Below the pieces are notes generated by a model. That model ran no database searches and was not told the DNA's origin. It saw nothing but the letters and a program-made list of their open reading frames with translations. DNA of 64,000 nucleotides, taken from Leptotrichia sp. oral taxon 847. Lineage in GTDB: Bacteria > Fusobacteriota > Fusobacteriia > Fusobacteriales > Leptotrichiaceae. The stretch covers positions 1,364,001-1,428,000 of the forward strand of contig NZ_CP014231.1 in the NCBI RefSeq assembly GCF_001553645.1. Reading direction: 5' to 3'. Shown in pieces: positions 40,723-52,355 of the stretch; the stretch's first letter is position 1; every line of letters begins with the position of its first letter. The position numbers and the translations under genes are program-made.

Positions 40723-41604
40723 ATGCTGGAAAATTTGACGACAGAAAGACGGAATAAAAAGACTGAGAATCTTGATGAGTTAAGTACAAAAGAAATTTTA
40801 AGAATAATGAACGAGGAAGATAAAACTGTTCCAGCTGCGATAGAAAAAGAGCTTGGTAAAATTACAGAAGCGATAGAAATTATAAAAGATAAAATAAGTC
40901 GTGGTGGAAGACTTATTTATCTTGGTGCAGGAACAAGTGGAAGGCTTGGAATACTGGACGCTGTGGAATGTGTTCCGACATTTAACACAACAGATGAAGT
41001 TCTGGGAATTATTGCAGGGGGTGAAAAAGCTTTTGTAAAAGCGGTAGAAGGAGCAGAAGATTCGCTTACATTGGCACAGGAAGATTTAAAAAAAATAAAT
41101 TTTAGTCGAAATGATGTGATTTTTGGAATCGCTGCGAGTGGAAGAACGCCTTATGTAATTGGCGCTTTAAAATATGCCGAAAGTGTTGGAGCAAAAAAAA
41201 TAACGCTAAGTTGTAATAAAAATGCTAAAATTTCAAAATATGCGGATGTTGCAATAGAAATTGACTGCGGTCCAGAAATTCTTACTGGTTCGACAAGATT
41301 AAAAGCGGGGACAGCTCAAAAATTGGTGTTGAATATGGTTTCAACAGCAACAATGATTGGACTTGGAAAAGTTTATAAAAATCTGATGGTCGATGTGAAG
41401 CCGACAAACAAAAAACTTGTGGAAAGAGCAACGGGAATAATTGCCAAAGTTACAGGAGTTACAGGAGAAGAAGCACACAAATATTTGCTAGAAGCCAATA
41501 AAAATGTAAAAGTGGCAATAACAATGATACTTACAAATTGTAGCTACAAAGAAGCAAAAGAAAAGCTGGGATTAGCAAAAGGATTTGTAAAAAAAGTAAA
41601 ATAA
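40723..41604 (+). CDS. murQ: N-acetylmuramic acid 6-phosphate etherase MurQ
   Basis: A 293-residue SIS-domain etherase that removes the lactyl group from MurNAc-6-P to give GlcNAc-6-P and D-lactate. It begins LENLTTERRNKKTENLDELST and has RGGRLIYLGAGTSGRLGILDAVECVPTFNT, FGIAASGRTPYVIGAL and EILTGSTRLKAGTAQKLVLNMVSTATMIGLGKVY, all diagnostic. Last gene of the cluster; the GGAGG ribosome site is clear. It confirms that this cluster handles cell-wall amino sugars. Confidence 0.96.
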   Translation: MLENLTTERRNKKTENLDELSTKEILRIMNEEDKTVPAAIEKELGKITEAIEIIKDKISRGGRLIYLGAGTSGRLGILDAVECVPTFNTTDEVLGIIAGGEKAFVKAVEGAEDSLTLAQEDLKKINFSRNDVIFGIAASGRTPYVIGALKYAESVGAKKITLSCNKNAKISKYADVAIEIDCGPEILTGSTRLKAGTAQKLVLNMVSTATMIGLGKVYKNLMVDVKPTNKKLVERATGIIAKVTGVTGEEAHKYLLEANKNVKVAITMILTNCSYKEAKEKLGLAKGFVKKVK

Positions 41605-41698
41605 TATCGAATTATTTTTGTGAAAATATGGCAAATTTATCCATAAAAATATAGGTTTTTTGTATGATAAAAGTGAAAAAAGTAATTTAATAATAAAT

Positions 41699-41727
41699 TT
41701 GCTTTTATAAAAAATATGGGGTATAAT
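41699..41727 (+). promoter_or_regulatory. Promoter for pflB
   Basis: TTGCTT (41699-41704), 17 nt, perfect TATAAT (41722-41727), about 88 nt before the start codon. The 5' leader of the gene shows no obvious structure. Confidence 0.6.
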
Positions 41728-41814
41728 ATTTGTAGACTTAAGATTACAATATTAAAATGATTACAAACAAAATGCAAAGTAAAAAAAATTTTTTGAAAGG
41801 AAGTTTATAATATT

Positions 41815-44046
41815 ATGGATGCATGGAGAGGATTTAAAGAAGGAAATTGGAAAGACAACATCGATGTTACAGAATTTATAAGACTTAACTATACTGAATA
41901 TTTAGGAGACGAAAGCTTTTTGGAAGGACCAACTGAAGCAACTACTAAATTGTGGAAAGAGCTTTCTGAAAAATTTAAAGTGGAAAGAGAAAAAGGTATT
42001 TATGATGCAGAAACTAAAATACCTTCTCAAATAGATGCTTATGGAGCTGGATATATCGACAAAGATTTGGAAAAAATTGTAGGACTTCAAACTGATGAAC
42101 CGTTAAAAAGAGCAATTTTCCCAAATGGTGGACTAAGAATGGTAAAAAATAGCTTAAATGCCTATGGATATAAACTAGATCCAGAAACTGAAGAAATTTA
42201 TACTAAATACAGAAAAACTCACAATGACGGAGTTTTCTCAGCTTATACTGAACAAATAAGAAAAGCAAGACATACAGGGATTATTACAGGACTTCCAGAC
42301 GCTTATGGACGTGGAAGAATTATTGGAGATTACAGAAGAGTTGCACTTTACGGAGTGGATAGATTAATAGCTGATAGAGAAGAACAGTATAAAAACTTAG
42401 ACCCAACTGAAATGACAGAAGACGTTATTAGACTTAGAGAAGAAGTTTTTGAACAGATTAAAGCATTGAAAGCTTTAAAGAGAATGGCTGAAGCTTACGG
42501 ATTTGATATTTCAGGGCCTGCAACAAACGGAAAAGAAGCAGTGCAATGGTTGTATTTTGCATACTTAGCTGCTACAAAAGATCAAAATGGAGCTGCTATG
42601 AGTATTGGTAGAACTTCTACATTCCTAGATATTTTCTTGGAAAGAGATTTGCAGGAAGGAACTTTAACTGAAAAAGAAGCTCAGGAAATAATGGATCACT
42701 TTGTTATGAAATTAAGAATCATAAGATTTTTAAGAACACCTGAATATGATGCATTGTTCTCAGGAGATCCGGTTTGGGTAACTGAATCAATTGGAGGAAT
42801 GGGAGCAGATGGAAGATCAATGGTTACAAAAAATTCATTTAGAATTTTACACACATTGTACAACATGGGAACTTCACCTGAACCAAACTTAACAGTATTA
42901 TGGAGTGAAAAATTACCTGAAACTTGGAAAAAATTCTGTGCTAAAGTGTCAATCGATACTTCATCAGTACAATATGAAAATGACGACATTATGCGTCCAC
43001 AGTTCGGAAATGATTACGGAATCGCATGTTGTGTATCTCCGATGACAATTGGACACCAAATGCAATTTTTTGGAGCGAGAGTAAACTTGCCAAAAGCACT
43101 ATTATACGCAATTAATGGTGGTAAAGATGAAAAATCTAAGATTCAAGTTACACCAGTTGGACAATTTGAACCAATTAAAGGAGATTATCTTGAATTTGAT
43201 GAAGTTTGGGAAAAATTAGACAAAGTATTAGACTGGTTAGCTTCAACTTATGTTAAAGCACTAAATATCATTCACTATATGCACGACAAATATTCTTATG
43301 AAGCATTGGAAATGTCATTACACGACATCAACATCAGAAGAACAGAAGCATTTGGAATTGCTGGACTTTCAATTATTGCAGATTCACTTGCAGCTATTAA
43401 ATATGGTAAAGTTAAAGTTGTAAGAGATGAAGACGGTGATGCAGTTGACTATATCAATGAAAAAGATTATGTTCCATTTGGAAATAATGATGATGCAACT
43501 GACCAATTTGCAGTAGATATTACAAGAAGATTTATGAATAAATTGAGAACTCACAAAATGTACAGAGATGCAGTACCTACACAATCAGTATTAACTATTA
43601 CTTCAAATGTTGTTTATGGTAAGAAAACAGGAAATACTCCTGATGGAAGAAGAGCTGGAGCACCATTTGGACCAGGAGCAAACCCTATGCATGGAAGAGA
43701 TGTAAATGGAGCAGTGGCTTCACTTGCCTCAGTTGCAAAAATTCCGTTTGAAGATGCAAATGACGGTATTTCATATACATTTGCAATTTCACCAGAAACA
43801 TTAGGTAAAAATATTGATGAGAAAAAATCAAACTTAGTTGGATTAATGGATGGATATTTCAATCAAACAGGACATCATTTAAATGTAAATGTATTCGGAA
43901 GAGACTTATTGGAAGATGCAATGGAACATCCTGAAAAATATCCTCAATTGACAATCAGAGTTTCTGGATATGCTGTAAACTTTATAAAATTGACAAGAGA
44001 ACAACAGTTAGACGTAATTAACAGAACTATTGCAAGTAAAATGTAA
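41815..44046 (+). CDS. pflB: Formate C-acetyltransferase (pyruvate formate-lyase) PflB
   Basis: A 743-residue glycyl-radical enzyme converting pyruvate and CoA to acetyl-CoA and formate under anaerobiosis. It begins [21 protein letters not shown]. The adjacent active-site cysteines lie in [10 protein letters not shown] and the radical glycine in [12 protein letters not shown] near the C-terminus, with no truncation. Its codon use favours a highly expressed gene. The activating enzyme PflA follows after a hairpin, the normal arrangement. Confidence 0.97.
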   Translation: MDAWRGFKEGNWKDNIDVTEFIRLNYTEYLGDESFLEGPTEATTKLWKELSEKFKVEREKGIYDAETKIPSQIDAYGAGYIDKDLEKIVGLQTDEPLKRAIFPNGGLRMVKNSLNAYGYKLDPETEEIYTKYRKTHNDGVFSAYTEQIRKARHTGIITGLPDAYGRGRIIGDYRRVALYGVDRLIADREEQYKNLDPTEMTEDVIRLREEVFEQIKALKALKRMAEAYGFDISGPATNGKEAVQWLYFAYLAATKDQNGAAMSIGRTSTFLDIFLERDLQEGTLTEKEAQEIMDHFVMKLRIIRFLRTPEYDALFSGDPVWVTESIGGMGADGRSMVTKNSFRILHTLYNMGTSPEPNLTVLWSEKLPETWKKFCAKVSIDTSSVQYENDDIMRPQFGNDYGIACCVSPMTIGHQMQFFGARVNLPKALLYAINGGKDEKSKIQVTPVGQFEPIKGDYLEFDEVWEKLDKVLDWLASTYVKALNIIHYMHDKYSYEALEMSLHDINIRRTEAFGIAGLSIIADSLAAIKYGKVKVVRDEDGDAVDYINEKDYVPFGNNDDATDQFAVDITRRFMNKLRTHKMYRDAVPTQSVLTITSNVVYGKKTGNTPDGRRAGAPFGPGANPMHGRDVNGAVASLASVAKIPFEDANDGISYTFAISPETLGKNIDEKKSNLVGLMDGYFNQTGHHLNVNVFGRDLLEDAMEHPEKYPQLTIRVSGYAVNFIKLTREQQLDVINRTIASKM

Positions 44047-44107
44047 TAAATTTAAATAATTTTATATTATTTAGAATTTAGAAAAATTTAACATAATGTT
44101 TTATTAC

Positions 44108-44151
44108 AATGTCGCATATTTTCATTAAGTTGAATTGTGCGACATTATTTT
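44108..44151 (+). terminator. Terminator between pflB and pflA
   Basis: AATGTCGCA (44108-44116) pairs perfectly with TGCGACATT (44138-44146), followed by ATTTTT. It should separate strong pflB from weaker pflA expression. Confidence 0.7.
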
Positions 44152-44204
44152 TAATTAATTTGATTGTGAATAAAATAAAAAAGATTACTTAGGAGGTTAA
44201 TGAA

Positions 44205-44933
44205 ATGGAAGCGCTTATTCATTCATTTGAATCATTTGGAACAAAAGATGGACCAGGAATTAGATTTGTGCTATTTTTACAGGGTTGTCCATTAAGATGT
44301 CTATATTGCCACAATGTGGATACTTGGGATCCGAAAGATAGAAAAAAAGTGATGAAACCAGAAGAAGTGATGAAAGAAATTTTGAAAGTAAAAGGCTTTA
44401 TAAAGACAGGTGGGGTGACGGTTTCAGGCGGAGAACCGCTTATGCAGCCAGATTTTTTACTTGAATTTTTTGAACTTTGTCGTCAAAATAAAATTCATAC
44501 TGCACTTGATACATCAGGATATATTTTTAACGAAAAGGCAAAAAAAGTTTTGGAGATTGTGGATATGGTGCTGCTTGATATAAAACATATAGATCCTGAA
44601 AAATATAAGATACTAACTTCCGTAGATTTGGAAAATACACTAAAATTTGCAAAATATTTGAAGGAAATAAATAAACCGACTTGGTTAAGATATGTGTTAG
44701 TTCCAGGATATTCTGACGATGAAAAAGATTTGCACGACTGGGCAAAATTTGCGTCACAGCTTACAAATGTGGAAAGGGTGGATATATTGCCGTTTCATCA
44801 GATGGGAAAATCAAAATGGGAACAGATGAAAAAAGTTTATAAATTACAGGATACACCAACTCCCACAAAGGAAGAAATTGAAAAAGCCGAAGATATTTTC
44901 AGATCTTATGGGCTAAAATTATTGGCAAAATAA
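44205..44933 (+). CDS. pflA: Pyruvate formate-lyase activating enzyme PflA
   Basis: A 242-residue radical-SAM enzyme that installs the glycyl radical on PflB. The [4Fe-4S] cysteines lie in LQGCPLRCLYCHNVDTWD (CxxxCxxC), followed by the SAM-site TGGVTVSGGEPLMQPDF and the YVLVPGYSDDEKDLHDWAKF segment. It begins SFESFGTKDGPGIRFVLF as usual. GGAGG ribosome site; 158 nt after pflB. Confidence 0.96.
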   Translation: MEALIHSFESFGTKDGPGIRFVLFLQGCPLRCLYCHNVDTWDPKDRKKVMKPEEVMKEILKVKGFIKTGGVTVSGGEPLMQPDFLLEFFELCRQNKIHTALDTSGYIFNEKAKKVLEIVDMVLLDIKHIDPEKYKILTSVDLENTLKFAKYLKEINKPTWLRYVLVPGYSDDEKDLHDWAKFASQLTNVERVDILPFHQMGKSKWEQMKKVYKLQDTPTPTKEEIEKAEDIFRSYGLKLLAK

Positions 44934-45012
44934 ATTTTAAAAATTAAATTTGTATTTTTTTTGATAAATATGTGGTATAATTTTAATATGATAAAGTTTT
45001 TGAAGGATAAGA

Positions 45013-46173
45013 ATGAAAAAGAGAATTTTAAAAGTTGGAATTGTAGTGGAGTACAATCCATTTCATAATGGACATTTATATCAAATTAATAAAATAAAAA
45101 AAATTTTTGGAGAGAAAATATTTTTAGTTATAATTGTAAGCGGAGATTTTGTTCAAAGAGGTGAGATGTCTTTTTTAAACAAATGGGAAAAAACACAAGC
45201 TGCACTAAAAAGCGGGATTGACTTAATAGTGGAGCTGCCACTGTATTATTCGATACAAAATGCCGAAATTTTTTGTAAAATATCTACAAAAACTTTAGAT
45301 TATTTAAACATAGATATTCAAGTTTTTGGAGCAGAAGAAGAAAATATTGAAAAATTGAAAAAAGTAATTGAGATTCAGGAAAGTCAAAATTATAAAAATA
45401 AATTAATGGAATATATGAAACTTGGGAACAGTTATACTTCTTCTCAGAGATTGGCGCTGGAAGAATATGGTTTACAAGATGTCGTAAAATCAAATAATAT
45501 TTTAGCAATAGAATATATGCGGGAAATAAAAAAAGAAAAACTGAAAATAAATCCATACGTTATAAAACGAGAAATTTCTGAGTACAATGAAAAAAAAGTC
45601 AAAAAATCTAGTAAAAATTTTGCAAGTGCTTTGTTTATCAGAAGTAAAATTGAATTTGAAGGACAAAATATTGATTACGATGAGATAGGAAAATATGTTC
45701 CAAATGAGGTCATCAAAATCATAAAAGAAAAAGTGGGAAAAAAAAGAGATGAAAAAAAAATAAAAGAAAAAATATTTGAAATTTTTAAATACAAAATATT
45801 GACTGAAGAAAAAGAAAAAATCTTGCAAATTTATGATATTTCGGAAGAAATTTACAGAAGATTGACAAATGTAGTAAAAAAATCTCAAAATTTTTTTGAG
45901 TTTACAAAAAATGTAAAGTCAAGAAATTTTTCTAATAAAAGAATTGATAGAATAATTTTTAATGTTTTACTAAATATAAAAGAATCTATTATGAATTATG
46001 AAATTGATTATGTCAGAGTATTGGGATTTAATCATACTGGAAGATTGCTTTTGAAGGATTTAAAAGAAAAAAAAGTCTTTGTGAACTGGAAAGATATTGA
46101 AAAATTTTCAAAAACTGAAAATAATAAAATTTTAAAGGAAAAAGTAAAAATTGAAAAAAATGGTTTTTATTAA
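45013..46173 (+). CDS. tmcAL: tRNA(Met) cytidine acetate ligase TmcAL (YlbM family)
   Basis: A 386-residue nucleotidyltransferase-fold enzyme that activates acetate with ATP to form ac4C34 in elongator tRNA-Met. Motifs: GIVVEYNPFHNGHLYQI (the HxGH-like nucleotide site), VSGDFVQRGEMSFLNKWEKTQAAL, GIDLIVELPLYYSIQNAE, and the later SKNFASALFIRSKI. Length is close to the usual 390-400. It has a weak AAGGAT ribosome site. Its 3' end overlaps the longest frame of the next gene, but not its likely start at 46253. Confidence 0.88.
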   Translation: MKKRILKVGIVVEYNPFHNGHLYQINKIKKIFGEKIFLVIIVSGDFVQRGEMSFLNKWEKTQAALKSGIDLIVELPLYYSIQNAEIFCKISTKTLDYLNIDIQVFGAEEENIEKLKKVIEIQESQNYKNKLMEYMKLGNSYTSSQRLALEEYGLQDVVKSNNILAIEYMREIKKEKLKINPYVIKREISEYNEKKVKKSSKNFASALFIRSKIEFEGQNIDYDEIGKYVPNEVIKIIKEKVGKKRDEKKIKEKIFEIFKYKILTEEKEKILQIYDISEEIYRRLTNVVKKSQNFFEFTKNVKSRNFSNKRIDRIIFNVLLNIKESIMNYEIDYVRVLGFNHTGRLLLKDLKEKKVFVNWKDIEKFSKTENNKILKEKVKIEKNGFY

Positions 46174-46252
46174 AAGAGTTATTTTTAAAAGAAAAAGAAA
46201 ACTTAAATCCTATTATAAAAAAATAAAATTTTTAAGAATAGAAGGGATAAAA

Positions 46253-47209
46253 ATGGCAATAGAAGTTTTAATAGCAATTAATGTCTTATTTTTGATATTT
46301 TTGTTTTTGATTGCATACATATCGCTCAGATATTTTATAAATCAGATTGAAAAATATCCAAAAGTTACTCTTGAAGAAGTTTATGACAGTAAAAAGTTAA
46401 GACAAAAATATAATATTGAAAACAAAGCAAATCCAATGGATTATGGTTTTAGTTATGAAGAAGTTGGCTATAAATCAGGGAAAATTCAGTTGTATGGCTG
46501 GTACATAGAAAATAAAGGTGCAGAAAAAACTGTAATAATTTCTCACGGGAGAGGAGTTAACAGACTTTCTTCAATCCAGTATTTGCAAATATTTAAAGAT
46601 ACAGGATTAGATAAAAAATATAACTTTTTTATTCCAGACTTGAGAAATTCGGGAGCATCCGATGTGGCGAGAACAAAAATGGGTTATAATTTTGCGCAAG
46701 ATATTTTTCATACGATGGAGATGCTGTCTGAAAAATATTCGAAGAAAAATTTTATTTTGTATGGATTTTCTCAAGGTGGAATGGGTTCTGCAATTGTTTC
46801 CAGATATTATCAGTCAGCGCTTAGAAAACAAGGCATTGTCATAGAAAAGATGATTTTAGACAGCACTATTTCTAATGTGAAAAAAAGAATAAAATCAGAT
46901 GCTAAGAAAAGAAGAGTTCCCAAATTTATTGTGAGTATAGTTATAAGAATTTTTAATTTAAGAGTTGGAAATCATCTTGAAAATTTACGACTTTCATATT
47001 TATTAAAAAGAATACCGACGCTTATAATTCAATCAAAAAACGACAGAGCTACCACTTATGGAATGCTTATGGAAGAGTACAATAAACTTGCAAATCTTGA
47101 AAAAATACAGCTCAAAGTCTTTGAAAAAGGTGCTCACACAAGAATTTACGCAGAACCTGAATGCAGCGCTGAATATACAAAAGTTGTAGAAAATTTTTTG
47201 AAAAATTAG
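46253..47209 (+). CDS. Membrane-anchored alpha/beta-hydrolase
   Basis: About 318 residues. An N-terminal membrane helix (VLIAINVLFLIFLFLIAYISL) precedes a cytosol- or periplasm-facing hydrolase domain. VIISHGRGVNR is the oxyanion segment, YGFSQGGMGSA the nucleophile elbow, LIIQSKNDRATTY the acid region, and GAHTRIYAE supplies the His. It resembles YhfR/FrsA-like serine hydrolases (alpha/beta-hydrolase, BAAT-like); the substrate is unknown. The longest reading starts at 46151 inside tmcAL, but ATG 46253 with AAGGGA upstream is favoured. Confidence 0.8.
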   Translation: MAIEVLIAINVLFLIFLFLIAYISLRYFINQIEKYPKVTLEEVYDSKKLRQKYNIENKANPMDYGFSYEEVGYKSGKIQLYGWYIENKGAEKTVIISHGRGVNRLSSIQYLQIFKDTGLDKKYNFFIPDLRNSGASDVARTKMGYNFAQDIFHTMEMLSEKYSKKNFILYGFSQGGMGSAIVSRYYQSALRKQGIVIEKMILDSTISNVKKRIKSDAKKRRVPKFIVSIVIRIFNLRVGNHLENLRLSYLLKRIPTLIIQSKNDRATTYGMLMEEYNKLANLEKIQLKVFEKGAHTRIYAEPECSAEYTKVVENFLKN

Positions 47210-47234
47210 AAATCCATAGGAAAGGGAACGGTTT

Positions 47235-48548
47235 ATGAATCTTAAACTGAAAAGAAAACATTATTTTATATATGGACTGGGTGTATCATATTTTATGATA
47301 GACCAAATTTATAACCAATGGCTTCAATATTATTACTTGCCACCATCGAATGACAAGAGTTTAACACCGCTTTTAACTTCAAAATCGCTAGTGATAGCGT
47401 TTATTATTGCAAGAATTATAGATGCGGTAACTGATCCTGTTGTAGGATATTTGTCTGACAACTCTAAGTCAAAATTTGGGAAAAGGTCAATTTTTATGTT
47501 GTTGGGTGGCGTGCCACTAGGTATTTTTACAATTATGTATTTTTTTCCGCCTAAAAGCTCTGAACTTGCTACATTAATATTTTTATCAGTGGTTGGAGGA
47601 CTTTATTTCACGGCTTATACTCTAGTTGCAGCACCATATAACGCACTGATTCCTGATTTGGCGTCCAATAAGAATGAAAGGCTTAATTTATCGACTTCTC
47701 AGTCAACATTTAGGCTTATATTTACTGGAATAGCGATGATTTTGCCAGGAATCTTGATCTCTAAATTAGGCGGTGGAAATACTGAAACTGGAATTAGAGC
47801 GACAGTGATTATAATTTCTATCTTAGCAGTAATCGGAGTTTATGCGTGTATATTTTTGTTAAACGAAAAAAAGTATTCCAAAAATCATGTGGCAAAACAA
47901 AATAAATCTGCCGGTTTTTTTGATTCATTAAAAAAAATTAATGAAAAAGAGATAATTTTATATTTTTTAGGATATTTCTTTTTCTTTTCTGGATTTAATA
48001 TTTTACGGGGAGTGATGAATTATTATATCTCTCTTGTAATGAAGCGGGAAATGAGCTATTTAACAGTAACAACTCTTATTTTATTTGGAGTGGCAGGACT
48101 ATTTTTCCCTGTAACAAATAAATTAGGGAAAAAATATTCGTATAAAAAAATATTGGTATTAGATATGTTTCTTTTGATTGTAGGAACAATTGGCTTGCTT
48201 TTCATAAATGAAAGTTTGTACAAATTTGCTTATATATTTTTTGTGATTTGCGGAATAGGACTAAGTGGAGCTGCATTTATTTTTCCACAAGCGATGCTGA
48301 GTGAACTTTCTGTAAAAGTGTCAAAAATTAAAAAGACAAGTTTGGAAGGCTTTATGTTTGGAATACAAGGGATGTTTTTGAAATTGGCATTTCTTGTGCA
48401 GCAAGTAATTCAAGCAGTTGTATTGACATTTGGAAATACTGGTCAATTAAAAGGTGCAACTGCATTTGGTGTAAAATCTTCGTTAGTTGTAGCGCTAATC
48501 TTGTTTCTAGTATCACTGTTTTTTTATAAATCGTACAAAGAAGATTAA
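47235..48548 (+). CDS. MFS transporter, GPH (glycoside-pentoside-hexuronide:cation symporter) family
   Basis: A 437-residue, 12-segment inner-membrane protein. The GPH/MelB-type motif appears in ARIIDAVTDPVVGYLSDNSKSKFGKRSIFMLLGGVPLG, and YTLVAAPYNALIPDLASNKNERLNLST is the next conserved stretch. GPH members import oligosaccharides or pentosides with Na+ or H+. The transketolase pair follows 18 nt downstream, so a pentose-containing substrate is possible, but this is inference. Confidence 0.85.
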   Translation: MNLKLKRKHYFIYGLGVSYFMIDQIYNQWLQYYYLPPSNDKSLTPLLTSKSLVIAFIIARIIDAVTDPVVGYLSDNSKSKFGKRSIFMLLGGVPLGIFTIMYFFPPKSSELATLIFLSVVGGLYFTAYTLVAAPYNALIPDLASNKNERLNLSTSQSTFRLIFTGIAMILPGILISKLGGGNTETGIRATVIIISILAVIGVYACIFLLNEKKYSKNHVAKQNKSAGFFDSLKKINEKEIILYFLGYFFFFSGFNILRGVMNYYISLVMKREMSYLTVTTLILFGVAGLFFPVTNKLGKKYSYKKILVLDMFLLIVGTIGLLFINESLYKFAYIFFVICGIGLSGAAFIFPQAMLSELSVKVSKIKKTSLEGFMFGIQGMFLKLAFLVQQVIQAVVLTFGNTGQLKGATAFGVKSSLVVALILFLVSLFFYKSYKED

Positions 48549-48566
48549 AGAATTATGGAGGTTTTT

Positions 48567-49376
48567 ATGGAAATTAGAGAATTGCAGGCGATAGCAAAAA
48601 ATTTAAGAAAAGATATCATCGAAATGATTTACAGAGCAAAATCGGGACATCCAGGAGGATCATTATCAATTGCTGATATTGTAGCAATTTTATACTGGAA
48701 AGAAATGAATATTGATCCAAAAAATCCTAAAATGGAAAATAGAGATAGATTTGTTTTAAGTAAGGGACACGCAGCACCTGCTCTTTATGCAGCATTAATG
48801 GAAAAAGGATATGCAAGTAAAGATTTAATCCCAACTCTTAGAAGATGGCACTCTCCACTACAAGGACATCCAGATATGAAAAAGTTGCCGGGAGTCGAAA
48901 TGTCTACAGGTTCATTAGGACAAGGATTATCAGCTGCAAACGGAATGGCACTAAGTGCAAAAATATATAAAAAAGATTACAGGGTTTACGTGATTCTAGG
49001 AGATGGAGAATTACAGGAAGGACAGATTTGGGAAGCTGCAATGACTGCTGCTCACTATAAATTGGACAATTTAGTTGCAATTGTTGACCATAATCGTTTA
49101 CAAATTGATGGAAATGTAGCTGATGTAATGAATGTTGCACCAGTTGGTAAAAAATTTGAAGCATTTAACTGGAATGTACTTGAAATTGATGGACATAATT
49201 ACGACCAAATTATTAAAGCATTGGACAAAGCTAGAACTGTAAAAGGCAAACCAACTGTAATTGTTGCAAATACCATAAAAGGTAAAGGAGTGTCGTTTAT
49301 GGAAAATAACGCTGGATTTCATGGATCTGCTCCAAATGACGAAGAATACAAACAAGCAATGGAAGAATTAAAATAG
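48567..49376 (+). CDS. Transketolase, N-terminal (TPP-binding) subunit
   Basis: About 269 residues, the first half of transketolase as a separate chain. [51 protein letters not shown] and the TPP motif [18 protein letters not shown]...[10 protein letters not shown] are present. It transfers two-carbon units in the non-oxidative pentose phosphate pathway together with the C-terminal subunit. ATG 48567 has GGAGG 5 nt upstream; the earlier ATG 48555 overlaps that site. Split transketolases are common in Fusobacteria, Clostridia and archaea. Confidence 0.94.
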   Translation: MEIRELQAIAKNLRKDIIEMIYRAKSGHPGGSLSIADIVAILYWKEMNIDPKNPKMENRDRFVLSKGHAAPALYAALMEKGYASKDLIPTLRRWHSPLQGHPDMKKLPGVEMSTGSLGQGLSAANGMALSAKIYKKDYRVYVILGDGELQEGQIWEAAMTAAHYKLDNLVAIVDHNRLQIDGNVADVMNVAPVGKKFEAFNWNVLEIDGHNYDQIIKALDKARTVKGKPTVIVANTIKGKGVSFMENNAGFHGSAPNDEEYKQAMEELK

Positions 49377-49388
49377 GAGGGATGAATA

Positions 49389-50315
49389 ATGGAAAAAAAA
49401 TCAACTAGACAGGCTTATGGAGAAGCTTTAGTAAAATTGGGAAAAATAAATGAAAATGTAGTAGTATTGGAAGCAGATTTATCAAAATCGACAATGACAG
49501 CATATTTTAAAAAAGAATTTCCAAATAGACATATAAATGTAGGAATTGCAGAAGCTGATATGATAGGAACTGCCGCAGGATTTGCAGCAACTGGGAAAAT
49601 ACCTTTTGCTTCAACATTTGCACTTTTTGGAGCGGGAAGAGCATACGACCAAATTAGAAATAGCGTGGCTTATCCTAAATTAAATGTAAAAATTTGTCCC
49701 ACTCATGCAGGAGTTTCATTGGGAGAAGACGGAGGTTCACATCAATCAGTAGAAGACCTTGCGCTAATGCGTGTAATTCCTGGTATGACAGTTTTATGTC
49801 CAGCCGATGCCATAGAAACTGAAAAAATGATTTTTGCAGCCGCTGAATATGAAGGACCTGTCTATATAAGATTAGGAAGATTGAATATCCCAGTATTATT
49901 CGATGATAATTATAAATTTGAAATTGGAAAAGCAAAAACACTTACAGAAGGAAATGATGTGGCAATTTTAGCGACTGGATTAATGGTCTACGAAGCAACC
50001 GAAGCTGCAAAACAATTGGCAGAACAAGGAATCAAAGCAAGAGTAATCAATGTTTCAACAATCAAGCCACTAGACGAAGAAACAATCTTAAAAGCCGCAA
50101 AAGAATGTAAATTTATCGTAACAAGTGAGGAACATTCAGTAATTGGAGGACTTGGAAGTGCTGTATCAGAATTTTTATCCGAAAATTACCCAACAAAAGT
50201 TATAAAACATGGAATTTATGACAAATTTGGACAAAGTGCCGACGGAGAAACAATGCTTGATAATTATAAATTGAGAGCGAAAGATATTGTGGAAATTGTT
50301 TTAAAAAATAGATAA
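49389..50315 (+). CDS. Transketolase, C-terminal subunit
   Basis: A 308-residue chain containing the pyrimidine-binding and C-terminal domains. It begins KKSTRQAYGEALVKLGKINENVVVLEADLSKST; HINVGIAEADMIGTAAGFAATGKIPF carries the glutamate that activates TPP; GEDGGSHQSVEDLALMRVIPGMTVLCPADAIE follows. It starts 12 nt after the N-terminal subunit with GGAGGG, so the two halves are made together. Confidence 0.95.
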   Translation: MEKKSTRQAYGEALVKLGKINENVVVLEADLSKSTMTAYFKKEFPNRHINVGIAEADMIGTAAGFAATGKIPFASTFALFGAGRAYDQIRNSVAYPKLNVKICPTHAGVSLGEDGGSHQSVEDLALMRVIPGMTVLCPADAIETEKMIFAAAEYEGPVYIRLGRLNIPVLFDDNYKFEIGKAKTLTEGNDVAILATGLMVYEATEAAKQLAEQGIKARVINVSTIKPLDEETILKAAKECKFIVTSEEHSVIGGLGSAVSEFLSENYPTKVIKHGIYDKFGQSADGETMLDNYKLRAKDIVEIVLKNR

Positions 50316-50417
50316 AATAATAAAAGTTTTTTTGAAATGGAATAAATTGTAAATAATAGAATTAAATTAATAATAAAATTTTTATTTAAAAAATTTAAAA
50401 ATATAGAAATATTATAT

Positions 50418-50446
50418 TTGACAAATGATGAAAACTGTTGTAAAAT
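50418..50446 (+). promoter_or_regulatory. Promoter for ptsH
   Basis: Perfect TTGACA (50418-50423), 17 nt, TAAAAT (50441-50446), 37 nt before the HPr start. Confidence 0.75.
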
Positions 50447-50482
50447 TATAATAAGAATAACATTATTAGGAGGAATAAATAA

Positions 50483-50743
50483 ATGGCAAGTAAAACAGTT
50501 ACTATGACAAATCCTACAGGACTACATACAAGACCAGGTGGAGTATTTGTTGCAAAAGCGAAAGAATTTGAAAGCTCAGTTGAAGTAGAAAACGATGGAA
50601 AAAAAGTTAATGGAAAATCATTATTAAAATTATTATCTATCGGAATTAAAAATGGTTCTGAAGTTACTATCTATGCGGAAGGTCCTGATGCTGATGAAGC
50701 AGTTGAAGTTTTAGGAGAATTATTAGCAACTATTAGGGATTAA
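50483..50743 (+). CDS. ptsH: Phosphocarrier protein HPr
   Basis: An 86-residue HPr, the common phosphate donor for all PTS permeases, including the lactose, MurNAc and cellobiose systems in this window. His15 in GLHTRPG receives phosphate from EI. Ser46 in NGKSLLKLLSIG is the position used by HPr kinase in Firmicutes; its presence allows but does not prove such regulation. It is monocistronic: its own promoter and terminator, with ptsI not adjacent. AGGAGG ribosome site. Confidence 0.96.
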   Translation: MASKTVTMTNPTGLHTRPGGVFVAKAKEFESSVEVENDGKKVNGKSLLKLLSIGIKNGSEVTIYAEGPDADEAVEVLGELLATIRD

Positions 50744-50765
50744 TTCAGGTAATGTTTTAAAAGTA

Positions 50766-50803
50766 AAAACTATCTTAGATATAATATTTAAGGTAGTTTT
50801 TTT
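50766..50803 (+). terminator. Terminator after ptsH
   Basis: AAAACTATCTTA pairs with TTAAGGTAGTTTT (one G-T pair), followed by a T7 tail. Confidence 0.8.
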
Positions 50804-50858
50804 GTAGATTTTATTTTTAAAAGCTTAAATAAAAAAGTTCAAAAAATAAAAATTTTTT

Positions 50859-50887
50859 TTGAAAATAAGTGAACAATATGATATAAT
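50859..50887 (+). promoter_or_regulatory. Promoter for eno
   Basis: TTGAAA (50859-50864), 17 nt, perfect TATAAT (50882-50887), 48 nt before the enolase start. Confidence 0.7.
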
Positions 50888-50928
50888 AGGTTTGGAAAGT
50901 TGAATAAATATAAATTATATGGAGGTAA

Positions 50929-52245
<1,317 letters not shown>

Positions 52246-52355
52246 ATATTGTAAAAATTTTTAGTAAATATTTTTTTCTGATGAATTATTAAAAAAATTC
52301 AAAAAGTATTTTTGGGATATAATTTCTCAAAAACTAAGTTAAGAACTACTCAAAA

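Noticed and set aside
41605-41698. Weak ATGG/CCAT hairpin after murQ as a terminator
   Set aside because: Only four paired bases and no T run directly after it.
44941-45000. TATAAT at about 44975 as a standard promoter for tmcAL
   Set aside because: The -10 is perfect, but the only TTG-type -35 is about 20 nt away, outside normal spacing; left uncalled.
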